DNA of 64,000 nucleotides from Limonium bicolor (lineage: Eukaryota; Streptophyta; Magnoliopsida; Caryophyllales; Plumbaginaceae). Every line of letters starts with the position of its first letter. The stretch's first letter is position 1. The notes below the pieces were generated by a model, which made no database searches, had not been told where the DNA came from, and was given only the letters and a program-made list of their open reading frames with translations. The stretch is taken from NCBI GenBank assembly GCA_023374045.1, contig CM041779.1, positions 272,462,062 through 272,526,061 on the forward strand. Reading direction: 5' to 3'. Made by a program: the position numbers and the translations under genes. This document shows, in pieces, positions 44,314 to 55,096 of the stretch.

Positions 44314-45396
44314 AAACTTCCTAACACCAGCAGTTCAGATACCTCGCCCTCAAACTCTTCTCCAAACTAAAGCTTGGTCAAATACGTCTAGCTAGAGACG
44401 TTAAACCCGGGCAGCTTGGTGGGAGGCAACCCACTATCTATCTTTGTCTTTCCTTTAATTTAATGTTGTTTTTCCTTTGTACTATATTTCCCTTTATTAT
44501 GTTATAATAAAATGCAGGTTTTACTTGAGTTCTTCTGGCTGTGTAGAATATTCCTTACAGGTACATTTCATGACATTCCACAGCTGCACTCAAGTGTGGG
44601 GGAGCTCTACACACTCTACGGAATTTGGGGAGTACACTCTTTCCTTTATTAATTGCATGTCCAATTAATTTAAATTCCATCTACGCAATGAGGGCATTGC
44701 TAGAGCTTAAGTGTGGGGGAAGAGCCTTTTCAGGGCATTTGTTGTGCTTAAAATGTTTAAATCTCTCTGCTTATCTTGCATTTGTTCAAAAAATTAAAAT
44801 TATGTACCCTGCTAATGTAGGTTGTTCTCTTTAAAGACAAATACTATTATGAATTGTGGGATAAATGGTACAATTTTTTTTTAAAAAAAAAAATTTTTTG
44901 ATCATTTTTATTGCTCAGGGGTTCTTTCTGTCTTCTCTCTTAGGGATTTCTAAGGGGTGCTTCACTGTTAAAAAATGTACATAAAATAAAGAAGGGACTT
45001 ACGAGACACCATTGGTAACAAACAAAGAGAGTTGAGTGTTCTTAAATACAAAAGCTTGATGCTTACATATTATCTTCTTATCCCTTATGCAAAAGTGAAA
45101 CAAATGCATAAATCTATTTTTCCTTTTGTTTTCTCCTCAATGCCCATTCTTGAGAGAAGTTGGCCATGGTAAAAGTTCTCACAATCACCTAACTAAGAAG
45201 CATGGAAGTACCTTGGATCATACCCCGCAACTCTATATTTTATTTTTACCCTGAGCACACCTATGCCACCAGCAGTTGATTTTTTCACACTCCTCGAAAA
45301 AAAAAATTTAAGATCATGAACTGTTCACCTCTTTATCCTACCCTTCATAATAATATTTGTTAATATTGAGCATTCCCTACTTACTTGGGTACATGG
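44314..45396 (+). other. Non-coding 3' region of the Athila-type element
   Basis: No env-like frame is present, although many Athila relatives have one here. A 26-bp block starting gggcagcttggtgggagg lies at 44409-44434. Extra polypurine-like aagtgtggggg copies are at 44592-44602 and 44709-44719. A T/A palindrome lies near 44873-44898. Confidence 0.8.
44409..44434 (+). promoter_or_regulatory. 26-bp block shared with the pol-less element; small stem-loop
   Basis: The block starts gggcagcttggtgggagg and ends caacccac. The reverse complement of exactly these 26 bases occurs at 58485-58510 and 62777-62802. gtggg and cccac pair around an aggcaa loop. A function in the RNA is inferred only. Confidence 0.7.
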
Positions 45397-45418
45397 TTTT
45401 GCTTGAGGACAAGCAAAA
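45397..45418 (+). promoter_or_regulatory. Perfect 9-bp-stem hairpin before the polypurine tract
   Basis: ttttgcttg, loop agga, caagcaaaa. The same hairpin (loop ggga in element sense) sits at 57243-57264 and 61537-61558 in the other family. It is 16 bp from the LTR. Confidence 0.75.
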
Positions 45419-45434
45419 GATAAGTGTGGGGGTG
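45419..45434 (+). other. Polypurine tract of Athila-type element
   Basis: gataagtgtgggggtg, immediately before the TGATAAG LTR start. Confidence 0.85.
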
Positions 45435-46876
45435 TGATAAGTGTCCAAATGAGCATGTTTTATAGGTGTATTTCATATATTATATTAGCACTTTTTCTTG
45501 CTCATTTCTCCACTTTGGTTAGTTTTTCCTCTAGTTATGTTTTATTGATTATCTCACAAATTTATTGGTTAAACATGAGGAAAACCAAGCTAGGAGCAAA
45601 GTACACGAAGAGACGAACGCGTAGGCGAAAACAGGGATCAAATCGGAGCTAAAACGAACATTTTAGAGGCAAAAGACCTTTGGTCCGGACCAGTGTCCGG
45701 ATCACCTGGTCCGGACCAATACATGCCAGCGCGCCCGAGAAAGAAATCGACATGTCCGGACCACACAGGTCCGGATAGTGGTCCGGACACACCTGTCTTG
45801 CCAGCGAACAGAGCACAACAACAGCGTGTGAAGAGATAAAATCATTATCTCTTCACACGTTAACACCACCGCCTTACCACCCCCATTACCCTATATTTCT
45901 CTAAATACACCTACAACCCTCCATTAATCCATATCTCATTCCACCCCAAACTTATGCCATTTTCCTTCCATAAAAATACCATAAAACTCTCCAAAAATCA
46001 TACATCTCATCCACATAAATTCCATACAACACCTCATTCCATAAAAACATTCCATTTCCATACCGTTGTTCTGTCCAACCTCTGCCCAAATATTAGCAGT
46101 CAAGATCGGAGCTGAATTAATTATCTTTCCCAGATGATTTCTTTTACTTCTTATTTGTCTTTTTAATGATGTTGGGCTAAGAGGATTTACTCCGGGCGAA
46201 GGTTAATTTATAGTCTGTTTAATTATGTAATCTATATTTCTACCGGTTAAAATAAATTCAGTTTGTTACGATTAAAGTTTATCTCTCCCTTTTTAATAAA
46301 TCTCATCGATTTATTAAAAAGCTTTACTAAATCTGTTTCTAATCTGATCGGTGACAAACAGATAGGTTAATTAAGCCGTAAAACTGTAGGAAACTTATTT
46401 TCATCGGATAAGTTAGTACTCAGTTGCAAGAATAAAATTCCTCACACTCCTCTGCCGTTTACTAGTGCTTGCTTGAGTTTTCATCGGACCTTGCATTTTC
46501 TGGTAACGAGTTCTTATGAGTTTTCATCGGACCTTAAGATAATAACAGGAATTGCCAAACTATTTTATTAAACCGGTAGAGATAGCATAATTAATCAGAT
46601 CATATTAACCTGAACCCGGAGTTCCATTAATTTATCTCAATTCACTGAATTAATCTGTTATTTACTTTTCAAAAACAAGTCAATTAATCCCCCCTTTTAT
46701 GACACGCTTAGGTACTATATATTCACCTTAGTCCCACGGTTCGATATCCGGTCGCTTACACTTTACTATACTACCACGACCGGGATTGTTTGCAGCCCAA
46801 CGTTTATTTTGAGTTTTAATTTCTTTTCTTTTATTTTAATTACACCAGTTTAACCACTCACGATTACACGTCTGCA
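45435..46876 (+). repeat. 3' LTR of Athila-type element
   Basis: 1442 bp. Differences from the 5' LTR include loss of tattatccaca, loss of two bases in the TATA box, scattered substitutions, and an inverted 9-bp segment at 45761-45769. Confidence 0.95.
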
Positions 46877-46881
46877 CTAAC

Positions 46882-47052
46882 ACCTTGAAGCTCATGATCC
46901 AAAAATACCTTTCCTTTCCTGAGTCTAAGCCAGCATATAATAAGCTATGAGACTTCAGTGTCTAGCTGCCTTGTCTGGTGTCTAAGACGGGTTTTATGGG
47001 TAGTCACTTCCTTGTATGACGACTGTCTGACCACCCTTTGCCTTACCCTGAA
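46882..47052 (+). other. Leader of the older gypsy element, right of the nested Athila
   Basis: Continuation of the sequence broken at 36708. No frame. It ends at the 7-bp repeat gattgca (47053-47059). Confidence 0.45.
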
Positions 47053-47059
47053 GATTGCA

Positions 47060-48898
47060 TGGGTTTAGTTCTCCATGTTTTTTTTGCATTACGGGTGTTG
47101 CGAGCATCAATTTTTGAACCTATCCTATATTGATTCAAGTTGATTAGGATCTAGTCGGGTTCTAGGTCCACTTATAACCTAAGTTTAATAACTATGTCAT
47201 AAACATTAATGATTAAATCCTAAGTTAGCTCACTAGAACCTACTATGAGTCGCTACCTAAATTTAACCTAGGGTAAATTAGGAAAGGTAGAGTTCGGGTT
47301 CTAGGGCTTGGTATTAGACTTTTTTAGGGTTTAATTACCATCATTACCCTTCGAAGTCATTTTTCCTCTACTTAGTTTAATTACGGCTTATTACGGGTTG
47401 TTTTAACCTAAGTGCACGAACTTCTGATTTCTTTTATTTTTTAACATTTTTGACAGAAAATTAAAGTGAAAATTAAAACTACCTAAACTAGGTTTCAGAG
47501 GCAGAATTAGGTCGAATTTTGATTACGTCCATAGCCACGGACCTATTGTCCGAACCCATGGACCTATTGTCCGAACCCACGGTCCCTAGTCAACCTAAAT
47601 ATATAGAAAAGTCGAATTGACAGGAAAACAAAATTTTGAAAAAGTATGAGGCCACAGACAGAATGTCCGTGGGCCTGGACATGCTTTGTAAAACCCTAAA
47701 TTTTCAAAAATTTAAAATCCCGCCGCCATCCGAGGGTGTCCGTGGCTACGGACTAACCGTGTGTGAGCCCGGACGTATCGTCCGGGGCTACGGACCACCC
47801 ATGGATGACCAGTTTTAGGTGGTTCCCGGTGGCGTTTCTGGCTAAACAATTATGGGTACGTAGCCTGAAAGATTTCCAATATGTTAGTAATCAAAAGAGT
47901 TCGGTTTGAATTCGAATTTAACAAGAAACTTAGCAAACAAGTTATTAGGCAGAAACAAATGGAAACACCGATTCAGAAGCCGTAAATGGTTGGTTGTCAC
48001 CCAAAATTCAATAGAATACTTATGAAGTTGATGTGAGTTAAGAAATCAAGCTTCTAACCCTTTTTACCTTCGGGATTGAATTGAAACTTCACAACTGGTT
48101 ACTTTGAGAGCTCGGTCGGGACTGGTTTTGGGTTTGAAACAAGCTTCTGATTATTGGTTATTGGTGATGTTCTTCATGTTTTGATGATATTTTGGTGAAG
48201 GTTTTATGACGGACGGCGTTGTGGGAGTTGGAAAAAGTGTTTTGGTGTTGATTTTGTGAGGTTTCATTGGAATTTCGGGGCTCAGATGTGTAAAAACGTG
48301 GGGGCTTGGAGTCAGCTAGGTTTTCTGATTGTATATAGTTCTTGAAGTTCTTTTTATCTCAAGGGTTAAGGTTGTTTATATAGGAATCACTTAAAGATAA
48401 ACTAGCTCGGTGAAAATTGAGATTTACCAATGTTTTTGAATGAGTATCTTTGGGATGATTCTGGCCATGAAAATTTAACCATGTGTAAAGGAGTGAATTT
48501 CTGAATTTTCTAAGGAGAAATTAGATTTTTTGGATAATTTAATATTTAAATTCAATTTCTCGTCAGATTTAATCAGAAATGCTAGCTAGATTATGATTGA
48601 AACTTTGAAAAATCAAAATTCTAACGCCATTATGCTCTGAATGTCATCCTCTGTCATGTGTCAAAATTTCAAGGCATTATGGGCCAATTTGAGTTGTTTT
48701 CAAAGGAGAGAGAAAGCCTATAGGAGATCTTAGGAGCCTTGAAAATTACGAAAATGCCCCTAAAGATAACTAAGTTGTTATTAACACTTCAAGATGCGCC
48801 GATCAAACTGCGAATCCATCATACATGACGAAACTGCCCTTTTAGCACCCGTGCCTTAAGAGACTCCCTTCTAGGGGGTAGCAAATTTGGGTATAACA
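47060..48898 (-). repeat. Probable solo LTR, Tat/Ogre-like family
   Basis: On the minus strand it starts TGTTATACCC at 48898 and is similar along nearly its whole length to the plus-strand LTR at 51046-52839. The shared blocks include a GTCCGTGG-type cluster, GCCTGAAAGAT, AAGCTTCTG and a purine block near GAGAGAGAAAGCC. No primer site or polypurine tract adjoins it. gattgca is found on both sides (47053-47059 and 48899-48905), longer than a normal LTR duplication but supportive. About 40 bp at its 3' end has no counterpart in the other LTR, so that end is uncertain. Confidence 0.7.
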
Positions 48899-48905
48899 GA
48901 TTGCA

Positions 48906-49489
48906 CCTCGTTAACTAGACTTTGGAATGGATATGAAAATTCTAGTTGATGCCTGAGTGATACCCCAAAATTTCTACAGAAAGTCTATTGATTGTGTTGA
49001 GCTATTATAAGGCACTAGCTACCTAGGGGAGAAGTCTAAACATGTTGGGCTATTATGAGTTGCCAACTACCTAAAATGTGATAAGTGTTAAACTAAGAAT
49101 GAATAAACTAGACCGAACATCTAAGGTGTCGGGAACCTAAAAGTGAATAAACTACGCCGAGCATGAAGATTTCCCCGAACCTATAGTGCAAATGTAGGAG
49201 ACATGCCAATGATATGCAGGTGAAGATGATATGATATGCTGATGATGCTCGGATGTTTCCAGGGACCGAAACCCATTCCAATGCTCCTGGCTGGTATACT
49301 ATGGAGACTTATTGCCTCTGCCCACCAACTTGGGTGTTGGGATAACTTCTAAATTACCAAGGGGACTTATTGCCACTGTCTACTAGTTGTTTCTCCCTAA
49401 AAAGTTGACATGAAGATGGGGACTTATTGTCTTTACCCCACCAACTTGGATCACGCACTACGTTGTACTTGTCTGGCACTAAAGATGAT
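48906..49489. other. Unassigned spacer
   Basis: No gene. Contains two or three diverged copies of gggacttattgcc...ccaccaacttgg between 49310 and 49450. Confidence 0.45.
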
Positions 49490-49850
49490 ACTAGATCTCG
49501 TACTGGTCTCGCACTGGTATCGCATTGAAGTCTCGTACTAAATGAAGATGTTGGATCTCGCACTGAAGTTTAAAATGTTGGGCCTCGTACTGAATGAAGA
49601 AAATGCTAGGTCTCGTACTGAATGAAGAAAATGATAGGTCACATATAAAATGAAGAAAAATGCCAGGTCTCGTACTGAATGAAGAAAATGCTAGGTCTCG
49701 AACTAAAAATGCTGCTAGATCTCGTTCTAAAAGAAGATGCTAGGTCTCGCACTGAAGTCTCGTACTATCTAAATGAAGAAAAATGTTGGGTCTTGCACTG
49801 ATTCTGGGTCTCGCACTGAAGAAAATGATGAATCTCGAAGCAAAGATGAG
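49490..49850. repeat. Degenerate tandem repeat with ggtctcgtactgaatgaaga
   Basis: A unit of about 29-34 bp containing ctcgtactgaatgaagaaaatg recurs roughly ten times with drift. It grades into the regular 34-bp array that follows. Confidence 0.75.
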
Positions 49851-49868
49851 TTGGATTCTTGTGATGAT

Positions 49869-50134
49869 GGAAAGATAATGGTCTGTGCAAAGAATGAGTT
49901 GGAAAGATAATGGTCTCGTGCAAAAGAATGAGTTGGAAAGATAATGGTCTCGTGCAATAGAATGAGTTGGAAAGATAATGGTCTCGTGCAAAAGAATGAG
50001 TTGAAAAGATAATGGTCTCATGCAAAAGAATGAGTTGGAAAGATAATGGTCTCGTGCAAAAGAATGAGTTTGAAAGATAATGGTCTCGTGCAAAAGAATA
50101 GGTTGGAAATATAATGGTCTCGTACAAAAGAATG
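49869..50134. repeat. 34-bp minisatellite, about 8 units
   Basis: The unit begins ggaaagataatggtctcgtg and ends agaatgagtt. Eight consecutive copies show one or two changes each; the first is one base short. No stop occurs in any of the three minus-strand frames of the unit, which creates long repetitive minus-strand frames (49740-50252, 49765-50247) that I do not regard as genes. Confidence 0.9.
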
Positions 50135-50136
50135 TG

Positions 50137-50672
50137 GTGAAAACCGATCGTGAAAATGCCAAATGGAGCAACTGTGAGGTGTGTGCAAAAATTGTAAATG
50201 AAATCAAAGTGTTTGAACAAGAAACTGCTGAAAAAGGTGCCAGACAAGGCAATGTTTGAGGAAAGTTTTCTCTACTGATAAGGAAAGTGAAATTATCATT
50301 TCTTGACTAAAGACTTCTGATCTGCAATTTGTTTCTTAGAAGATGAACATGCCACTGGTGGGAGTGTGGTGTTTGTTGTGGTACGGGAAGCTTTTATTGG
50401 TGTTTAAGATTTATGATAAGGCTGGGGTTGGGTGGTGATTTTGGATGGTGATCAGGATTATGACGAGCCTGATGTTTTGTGGAGGTAAGGCTAATGAAGG
50501 GCTTGGGAGTGTTTGTGTGAAGGTTAGGGCTTATGTGTGCCTGAGATGTATGATGTGGTGGTAGTGTAGTGGTGCCCAAGCTTTAGGTTTCAATTACTGT
50601 TGTCATAGCAATTGTTGGAACCAACAAGTGCCCCAGTATTTTTCCTTTAAGACAATATGAGCTAGAGTTCGT
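50137..50672. other. Unassigned spacer
   Basis: No recognisable gene. A minus frame at 50394-50579 is Pro/His/Thr-rich, low in complexity and unsupported. Confidence 0.45.
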
Positions 50673-50699
50673 GGCAATCGATCGTTCTGATCGATTGCC
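50673..50699. repeat. Perfect 11-bp inverted repeat
   Basis: ggcaatcgatc, 5-base loop gttct, gatcgattgcc. No mismatch. Not associated with an identified terminator or element end. Confidence 0.85.
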
Positions 50700-51045
50700 C
50701 CCAGTTATTTTCTTAAACATGTGAATAAGTCTCATCCTTACGGGGTCAAGGCTTATGTCTTGATGTGGTGCTTCTTAACATACACTCGAGTGTTTGGTGT
50801 TTGCACTGTTTCTTCCCCACAGTCATAACTTCTGGACCATTAAATTTAAAATTTGTTGGATTTACACATTCGACCTGCTACTTTCACATGATTGCATCAC
50901 AACTACAAATTTGGAAGTATTTTAAGCTTATAACGTGGCCATGTGAGGTGATGAAAGATAGGGCATTATGAAGGGATTTTGAGGTATGCGGAGCATGTAG
51001 GGTGACCCAAGCTGCAACATGCCCCTTCTCTCGAATTTGGCCTTC
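50700..51045. other. Unassigned sequence before the LTR
   Basis: No feature beyond ordinary AT-rich sequence. It is the immediate left flank of the LTR starting at 51046. Confidence 0.4.
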
Positions 51046-52839
51046 TGTTATACCCAAAATTTTGACTCCCTGGTTAGGGTCTGTAATGCTTTGGTGTTGT
51101 GAGAGGCGCACTTCAATCAGTCATGAGGGATTCCGGCTCAATCGGCGCATTCTGGGGAATTGGGAGCAGTTTCGTCATCGTCAGGGGCATTTTCATAATT
51201 TTTAAGGCTCCCAAGACCTCCTATAGGCTTTCTCTCTCCTCTAAAAGATGCTCGAATCAACTTGAAATCTTTGAAATTTTAACCCATGATAGAGGATGAC
51301 ATTTTAAGCATAATGAAGTTTGGAATTTTGATTTTTAGAATTTCCAATAATTTTCTAGCAATTTTTGATTGAATCTGACGAGAATTGAATTTAAAATATT
51401 CCAACATTTTAAAAGTGGATTCTACTTCAGAAAATCATAATTGCCATCCTTGACACGTGGCTAAAATTTCACAGCAAAATTCCTTGGGGGAAGTCACTTA
51501 ATTAAAATGCCAAAAAATCTTACTTTTACTAGATTTTCTTTATCTTTAAGAAAGTCTATATAAAGGGATAAATCTTTTGATCAAAGAAGGATCTCACAAG
51601 CTCAAGAACCTAGGAAGTCAGAAAACATTGCCTCCCCTCCCTTCCTCACGTTTTTCAACACCCGGCCACCTGAATCATACCGAAAATCACCCGAAATCAC
51701 CATCTAAACTCGTTTTCCAATTCCAAAAGCATCAACAATCATCAAAACCCCACATAAACACCACCAAAACGTGAACAACAGCAAGAACAACCAACAACCA
51801 GAAGCTTGGTTCAAAAACCTTTCGGGTCTGCCATCAACGAAGCACTCGACGAATCCTGACGTGAAGAATCGTTGTAAACCCGAAGGTAACACAGGCAGAA
51901 ATTCCACTTTCCTAACTCCCTACGACTTTATCAGTCTTGTCTCAAAATTTTGGTTCAAACCAACTCTCCTCGGCCTCTGTACTACTAATTGTTTTAGCTA
52001 CTGCCTTGTTACTTGTTTGCTAAGTTTTGTGTGTTATTCGATTTCAAATTGAAAACTTTTAATCACTAACGTCTTGTACATCTTTCAGGCTACAAGTACA
52101 TAAATTTTGAGCTAAAAAAACACCGGGAACCATCAAAAACCCACTGTCCGTGGGTGGTCCGTGACCTTGGACGCGTTGTTCAGGACCACAGACAGGTTGT
52201 CCGTGACCACGGACACCCACGGACGGGCGGGATTTCTTATTTTCCAATTTTTCAAATTTTAGGGTTTCTGACAATACATGTCCGGGCCCACGGACACCCT
52301 GTCCGTGGCCCCAGACTTTTCAAGTTTGTGTTTTTATTTTAGTTCTGTTTTTGTAATCATGTAATTCAATTGGGGTCTGTGGTCTCGGACATTGAGTCCG
52401 TGGCTGCGGACGTAATTAAAATTTGACCTAATTCTGCCTCCGAAACCCTAGTTTAGGTAGCTTTAATTTCACTTTAATTTTCTCTCAAAAATTGTTAAAA
52501 CACACAAAAAAGAGCACAAGCACGCATTAGGTTAAAACAACTCATAATAAGCCGTAATTAAACTAAGTAGAGGAAAAACGACTTCTAGGGGTAATGAAAG
52601 TAATTGAACCCTAAATAAGTCGTATACCAAGCCCCCGAACCCGAACTCTCCTTTCCTAATTTGATCTAGGTAAAAATTAGGTGGCGACTCATAATAGGTT
52701 CTAGTGAGCTAGCTTAGGTTTTAATAATTAATGTAACATGACATAGTTATTAATCTCAGGTTATAAGTGGACCTAAGACCCGACTAGATCCTAATCAACT
52801 TAATCAACATAGGGTAGGGTTTAAAAATTGAGGCACACA
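51046..52839 (+). repeat. 5' LTR of Tat/Ogre-like element
   Basis: Starts tgttataccc and ends ggcacaca, 1794 bp. It holds a cluster of gtccgtgg/ccacggac motifs at about 52146-52410. The frames at 51577-52052 show no domain. Confidence 0.82.
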
Positions 52840-52842
52840 GAA

Positions 52843-52860
52843 TGACGACTCTACTGGTGA
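52843..52860 (+). other. Primer binding site, Tat/Ogre type
   Basis: tgacgactctactggtga, three bases (gaa) after the LTR. It is close to the TGGCGACTCCACTGGGGA site of Tat/Ogre elements, with a few changes. Confidence 0.7.
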
Positions 52861-53521
52861 CAACTTCTTAATTTTAAGAAAGAAGGCTTAACTTGAAATT
52901 GTTTATTACGACTTTTATTACTTTGTTTATTTACTTTTATGCGCACTTTAATTTTTGCATTTTGCATCATATGAGAGCGAGAGTCCACACAAACCTATTC
53001 CACCCCGGGACCCATCTAGGGTCCCTTTTCAGGGACTCACACCTTTTAGGTGATGTGTATAAGTGGGGGAAAAGGGAGGATGTCGTCTAACCACATCCCC
53101 TTAATACCCGGGCTTCAGTCCCAAGCATTTTCCTGGCAGTACCCTTATCTAGCCCGTTGTTTGGTCAATCAAAGACCCAACCGTAGTCGCACACCTTCAG
53201 GTGATGTGGAAAAAGTGGGGAAGCCCAAAGAGAATAGCATGCAAGCCCTATTCCTTTGTGGTAACCTGGGCCCATGCCCCAAGCACCTCTCCGGATCGAT
53301 CCATACCCTGTTTGATTTAAGCGTCCAATGAGGACATGTTGAATTTGTGTGGGCCTTGTTTGCTTGTATGATCGACCCACTACCCAGCCTAGAAATGGAT
53401 AGGAACTTTTTCCACATCAACTCAGCCTAACCCGAATTTACTACTTTATTGTTTGCTGCCCAAAGACCTTGTTTGGTTGTGAGTTATTTGGGATTTGACC
53501 CAAAAGTTTAGACTTAGGTGA

Positions 53522-53594
<73 letters not shown>

Positions 53595-54139
53595 GCCCAA
53601 TTTGAATCATCAATTTAGTTCTAGGCCCATGAGAAACGAATCCACCTAAAGCAATCCATGAAAATCCATCAGACCTTTCCATTTCAAGGCTAATTCTAGT
53701 CTACGAAGACTTTTCACTCGGGCTTTGACCCAAGATCCTAGACACGGGTATCATCTTTTAGGCCTAATCAGAATTACTTAGCCCAAATTCCAATTCACAT
53801 CAAGAACATGGTTTAGAAATCATTTTGGCCCATGTGCTTCACCTCTAGCCCAAACATATTCTGGCCCAAGCACCCAATTCTCAAAACATTCCGGCCCAAG
53901 AGCCACATTCTTCAAACATTTCGTCCTGGGCGCCAGTTCACAGCTCATGAATCATTCTGGTCCATGTGTCTCTCTTCCAACTCATTTTGGGCCTTAGTGC
54001 CTACCCACAATCTTCAAAACATTCCAGCTCATGTGCTTTTCTTGAAGCCCAATCAAGTTTTAATCTAAAAATTCTTCGCGGTCTAGAATTTTAGTTCAAC
54101 CCACTTTTGTTTTCCAACAGATAAGCCCGAATCCCAAGT
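52861..54139 (+). other. Leader of the Tat/Ogre-like element
   Basis: No supported coding region. Two similar blocks with tcacacctttt(a)ggtgatgtg and cttcaggtgatgtgg lie near 53040 and 53195. A run of diverged repeats with ggcccaagcac and similar text is found at 53820-54010. Confidence 0.6.
53523..53594. repeat. CT/GA microsatellite
   Basis: About 34 CT dinucleotides with one TTT interruption near the right end. It may be length-variable. Confidence 0.95.
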
Positions 54140-55063
54140 ATGGCAGAGGGAGGAAACCCAATCAGCATGGAGGCCCAGTTTGCAGCCTTAGAGCAAAGGT
54201 ACTTGGCCGCCTTTGATGCCATGGAACAGAAACATAGGTCCACCACTAATGACATGAAGGCTAAGTATGTCACCATCATCGAAGAGCTGAAAAGAAAAAT
54301 CAATTCCCTTGAGGTTGGTCATCAGGAAAACATTTCAGGAAAGGTTGCTGACTCTGGGAACGAGCGCGACTACATCGAAGTTAACTCCGTCGGGGCCCAG
54401 GATGCACAAAGATTTGTAGGGGAAGCCGTCCCGGACCGCCAACTAACTGCAGAACTAAGGAAGGCTCTGAAAAGGATCGAGTGCATGGAAAAAGCTAGCA
54501 AGTCAGCTGGTTTCGATTACTCTTCTATGGCATCCTACCCCAAGGTTGATCTCCCTCTAAAGTTGAAGCTGCCCACACTTGCTCTATACAAGGGTTCCTC
54601 AGACCCGCAGGTCCATCTGGCGATGTTGGATAGGGAGATGTCCATCCTTAGGTTGAATGACATGCAAAAGGCCAAAGTCTTTGCTCGTTACCTCGATGAA
54701 ATACCTCAATGTTGGTACTTGACTCAGAGGATGAACACCAAAACCTATGAGGAGGCTTGTGAGGCTTTCTTGCACCATTTCGAGTATGCTAAGAATCTCG
54801 AAGTCACCAGGTCAGACCTCGCCAATACTCGGCAGAGAGACAGTGAACCAATGTCCGACTTCATCAAACGATGGAGGATGAAGGCCGCTGCAATGCCTAC
54901 AAAGATGGATGAGCAAGAACAGATTCGAATGATTGTGGATAATATGCAGAAACAATACAACAACGAGATGAGTTGCACATACTTCCCTAATTTTGACATG
55001 CTGATGGGACAGGTGAGAGTCATGGAAGAAAAGATCCACAAAGGTGAGTTGAAGCTGGGATAA
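54140..55063 (+). CDS. Gag of Tat/Ogre-like element
   Basis: A 307-residue open frame with the start MAEGGNPISMEAQFAALEQR at 54140. The first 70 residues look coiled-coil-like (heptads with Leu, Glu and Lys). The retrotransposon gag core is at about residues 130-260: LKLPTLALYKGSSDPQVHLA, FARYLDEIPQCWYL, TYEEACEAFLHHFEYAKNLE, RDSEPMSDFIKRWRMKA. It forms the virus-like particle of the element. The frame is intact, but a stop at 55061 separates it from the C-terminal part. Confidence 0.9.
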   Translation: MAEGGNPISMEAQFAALEQRYLAAFDAMEQKHRSTTNDMKAKYVTIIEELKRKINSLEVGHQENISGKVADSGNERDYIEVNSVGAQDAQRFVGEAVPDRQLTAELRKALKRIECMEKASKSAGFDYSSMASYPKVDLPLKLKLPTLALYKGSSDPQVHLAMLDREMSILRLNDMQKAKVFARYLDEIPQCWYLTQRMNTKTYEEACEAFLHHFEYAKNLEVTRSDLANTRQRDSEPMSDFIKRWRMKAAAMPTKMDEQEQIRMIVDNMQKQYNNEMSCTYFPNFDMLMGQVRVMEEKIHKGELKLG

Positions 55064-55096
55064 CCCAAAGCCCAGGGTGTAGGTATCGAGACCATT

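Larger units (their letters stand above)
36714..46876 (+). mobile_element. Athila-type Ty3/gypsy retrotransposon, complete structure
   Basis: 10,163 bp. LTRs are at 36714-38176 and 45435-46876, both TGATAAGTGTCC...GTCTGCA. The 5-bp target duplication is ctaac at 36709-36713 and 46877-46881. The primer site is 38180-38197 and the polypurine tract 45419-45434. Order: gag, protease, RT, RNase H, integrase, then 1.1 kb without an env-like frame. LTRs differ by roughly 1-2 percent plus short indels. The coding region has several shifts and at least one transition-type stop. Primer site and gag/pol motifs are typical of Athila and its relatives. Confidence 0.95.

Noticed and set aside
44314..45396. 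env-like gene after pol in the Athila-type element
   Set aside because: The frames there are short (at most about 70 codons) and have no membrane-protein layout; the region is better treated as non-coding.
49740..50252. 170-residue minus-strand frame with repeated TRPLSFQLILLHE-like text
   Set aside because: Product of the 34-bp minisatellite; all three minus frames are open.
53523..53594. GAGA-type regulatory element
   Set aside because: A long perfect CT microsatellite in a leader is better explained by slippage.
53446..53682. Arg/Glu-repeat minus-strand frame
   Set aside because: Translation of the CT/GA microsatellite.
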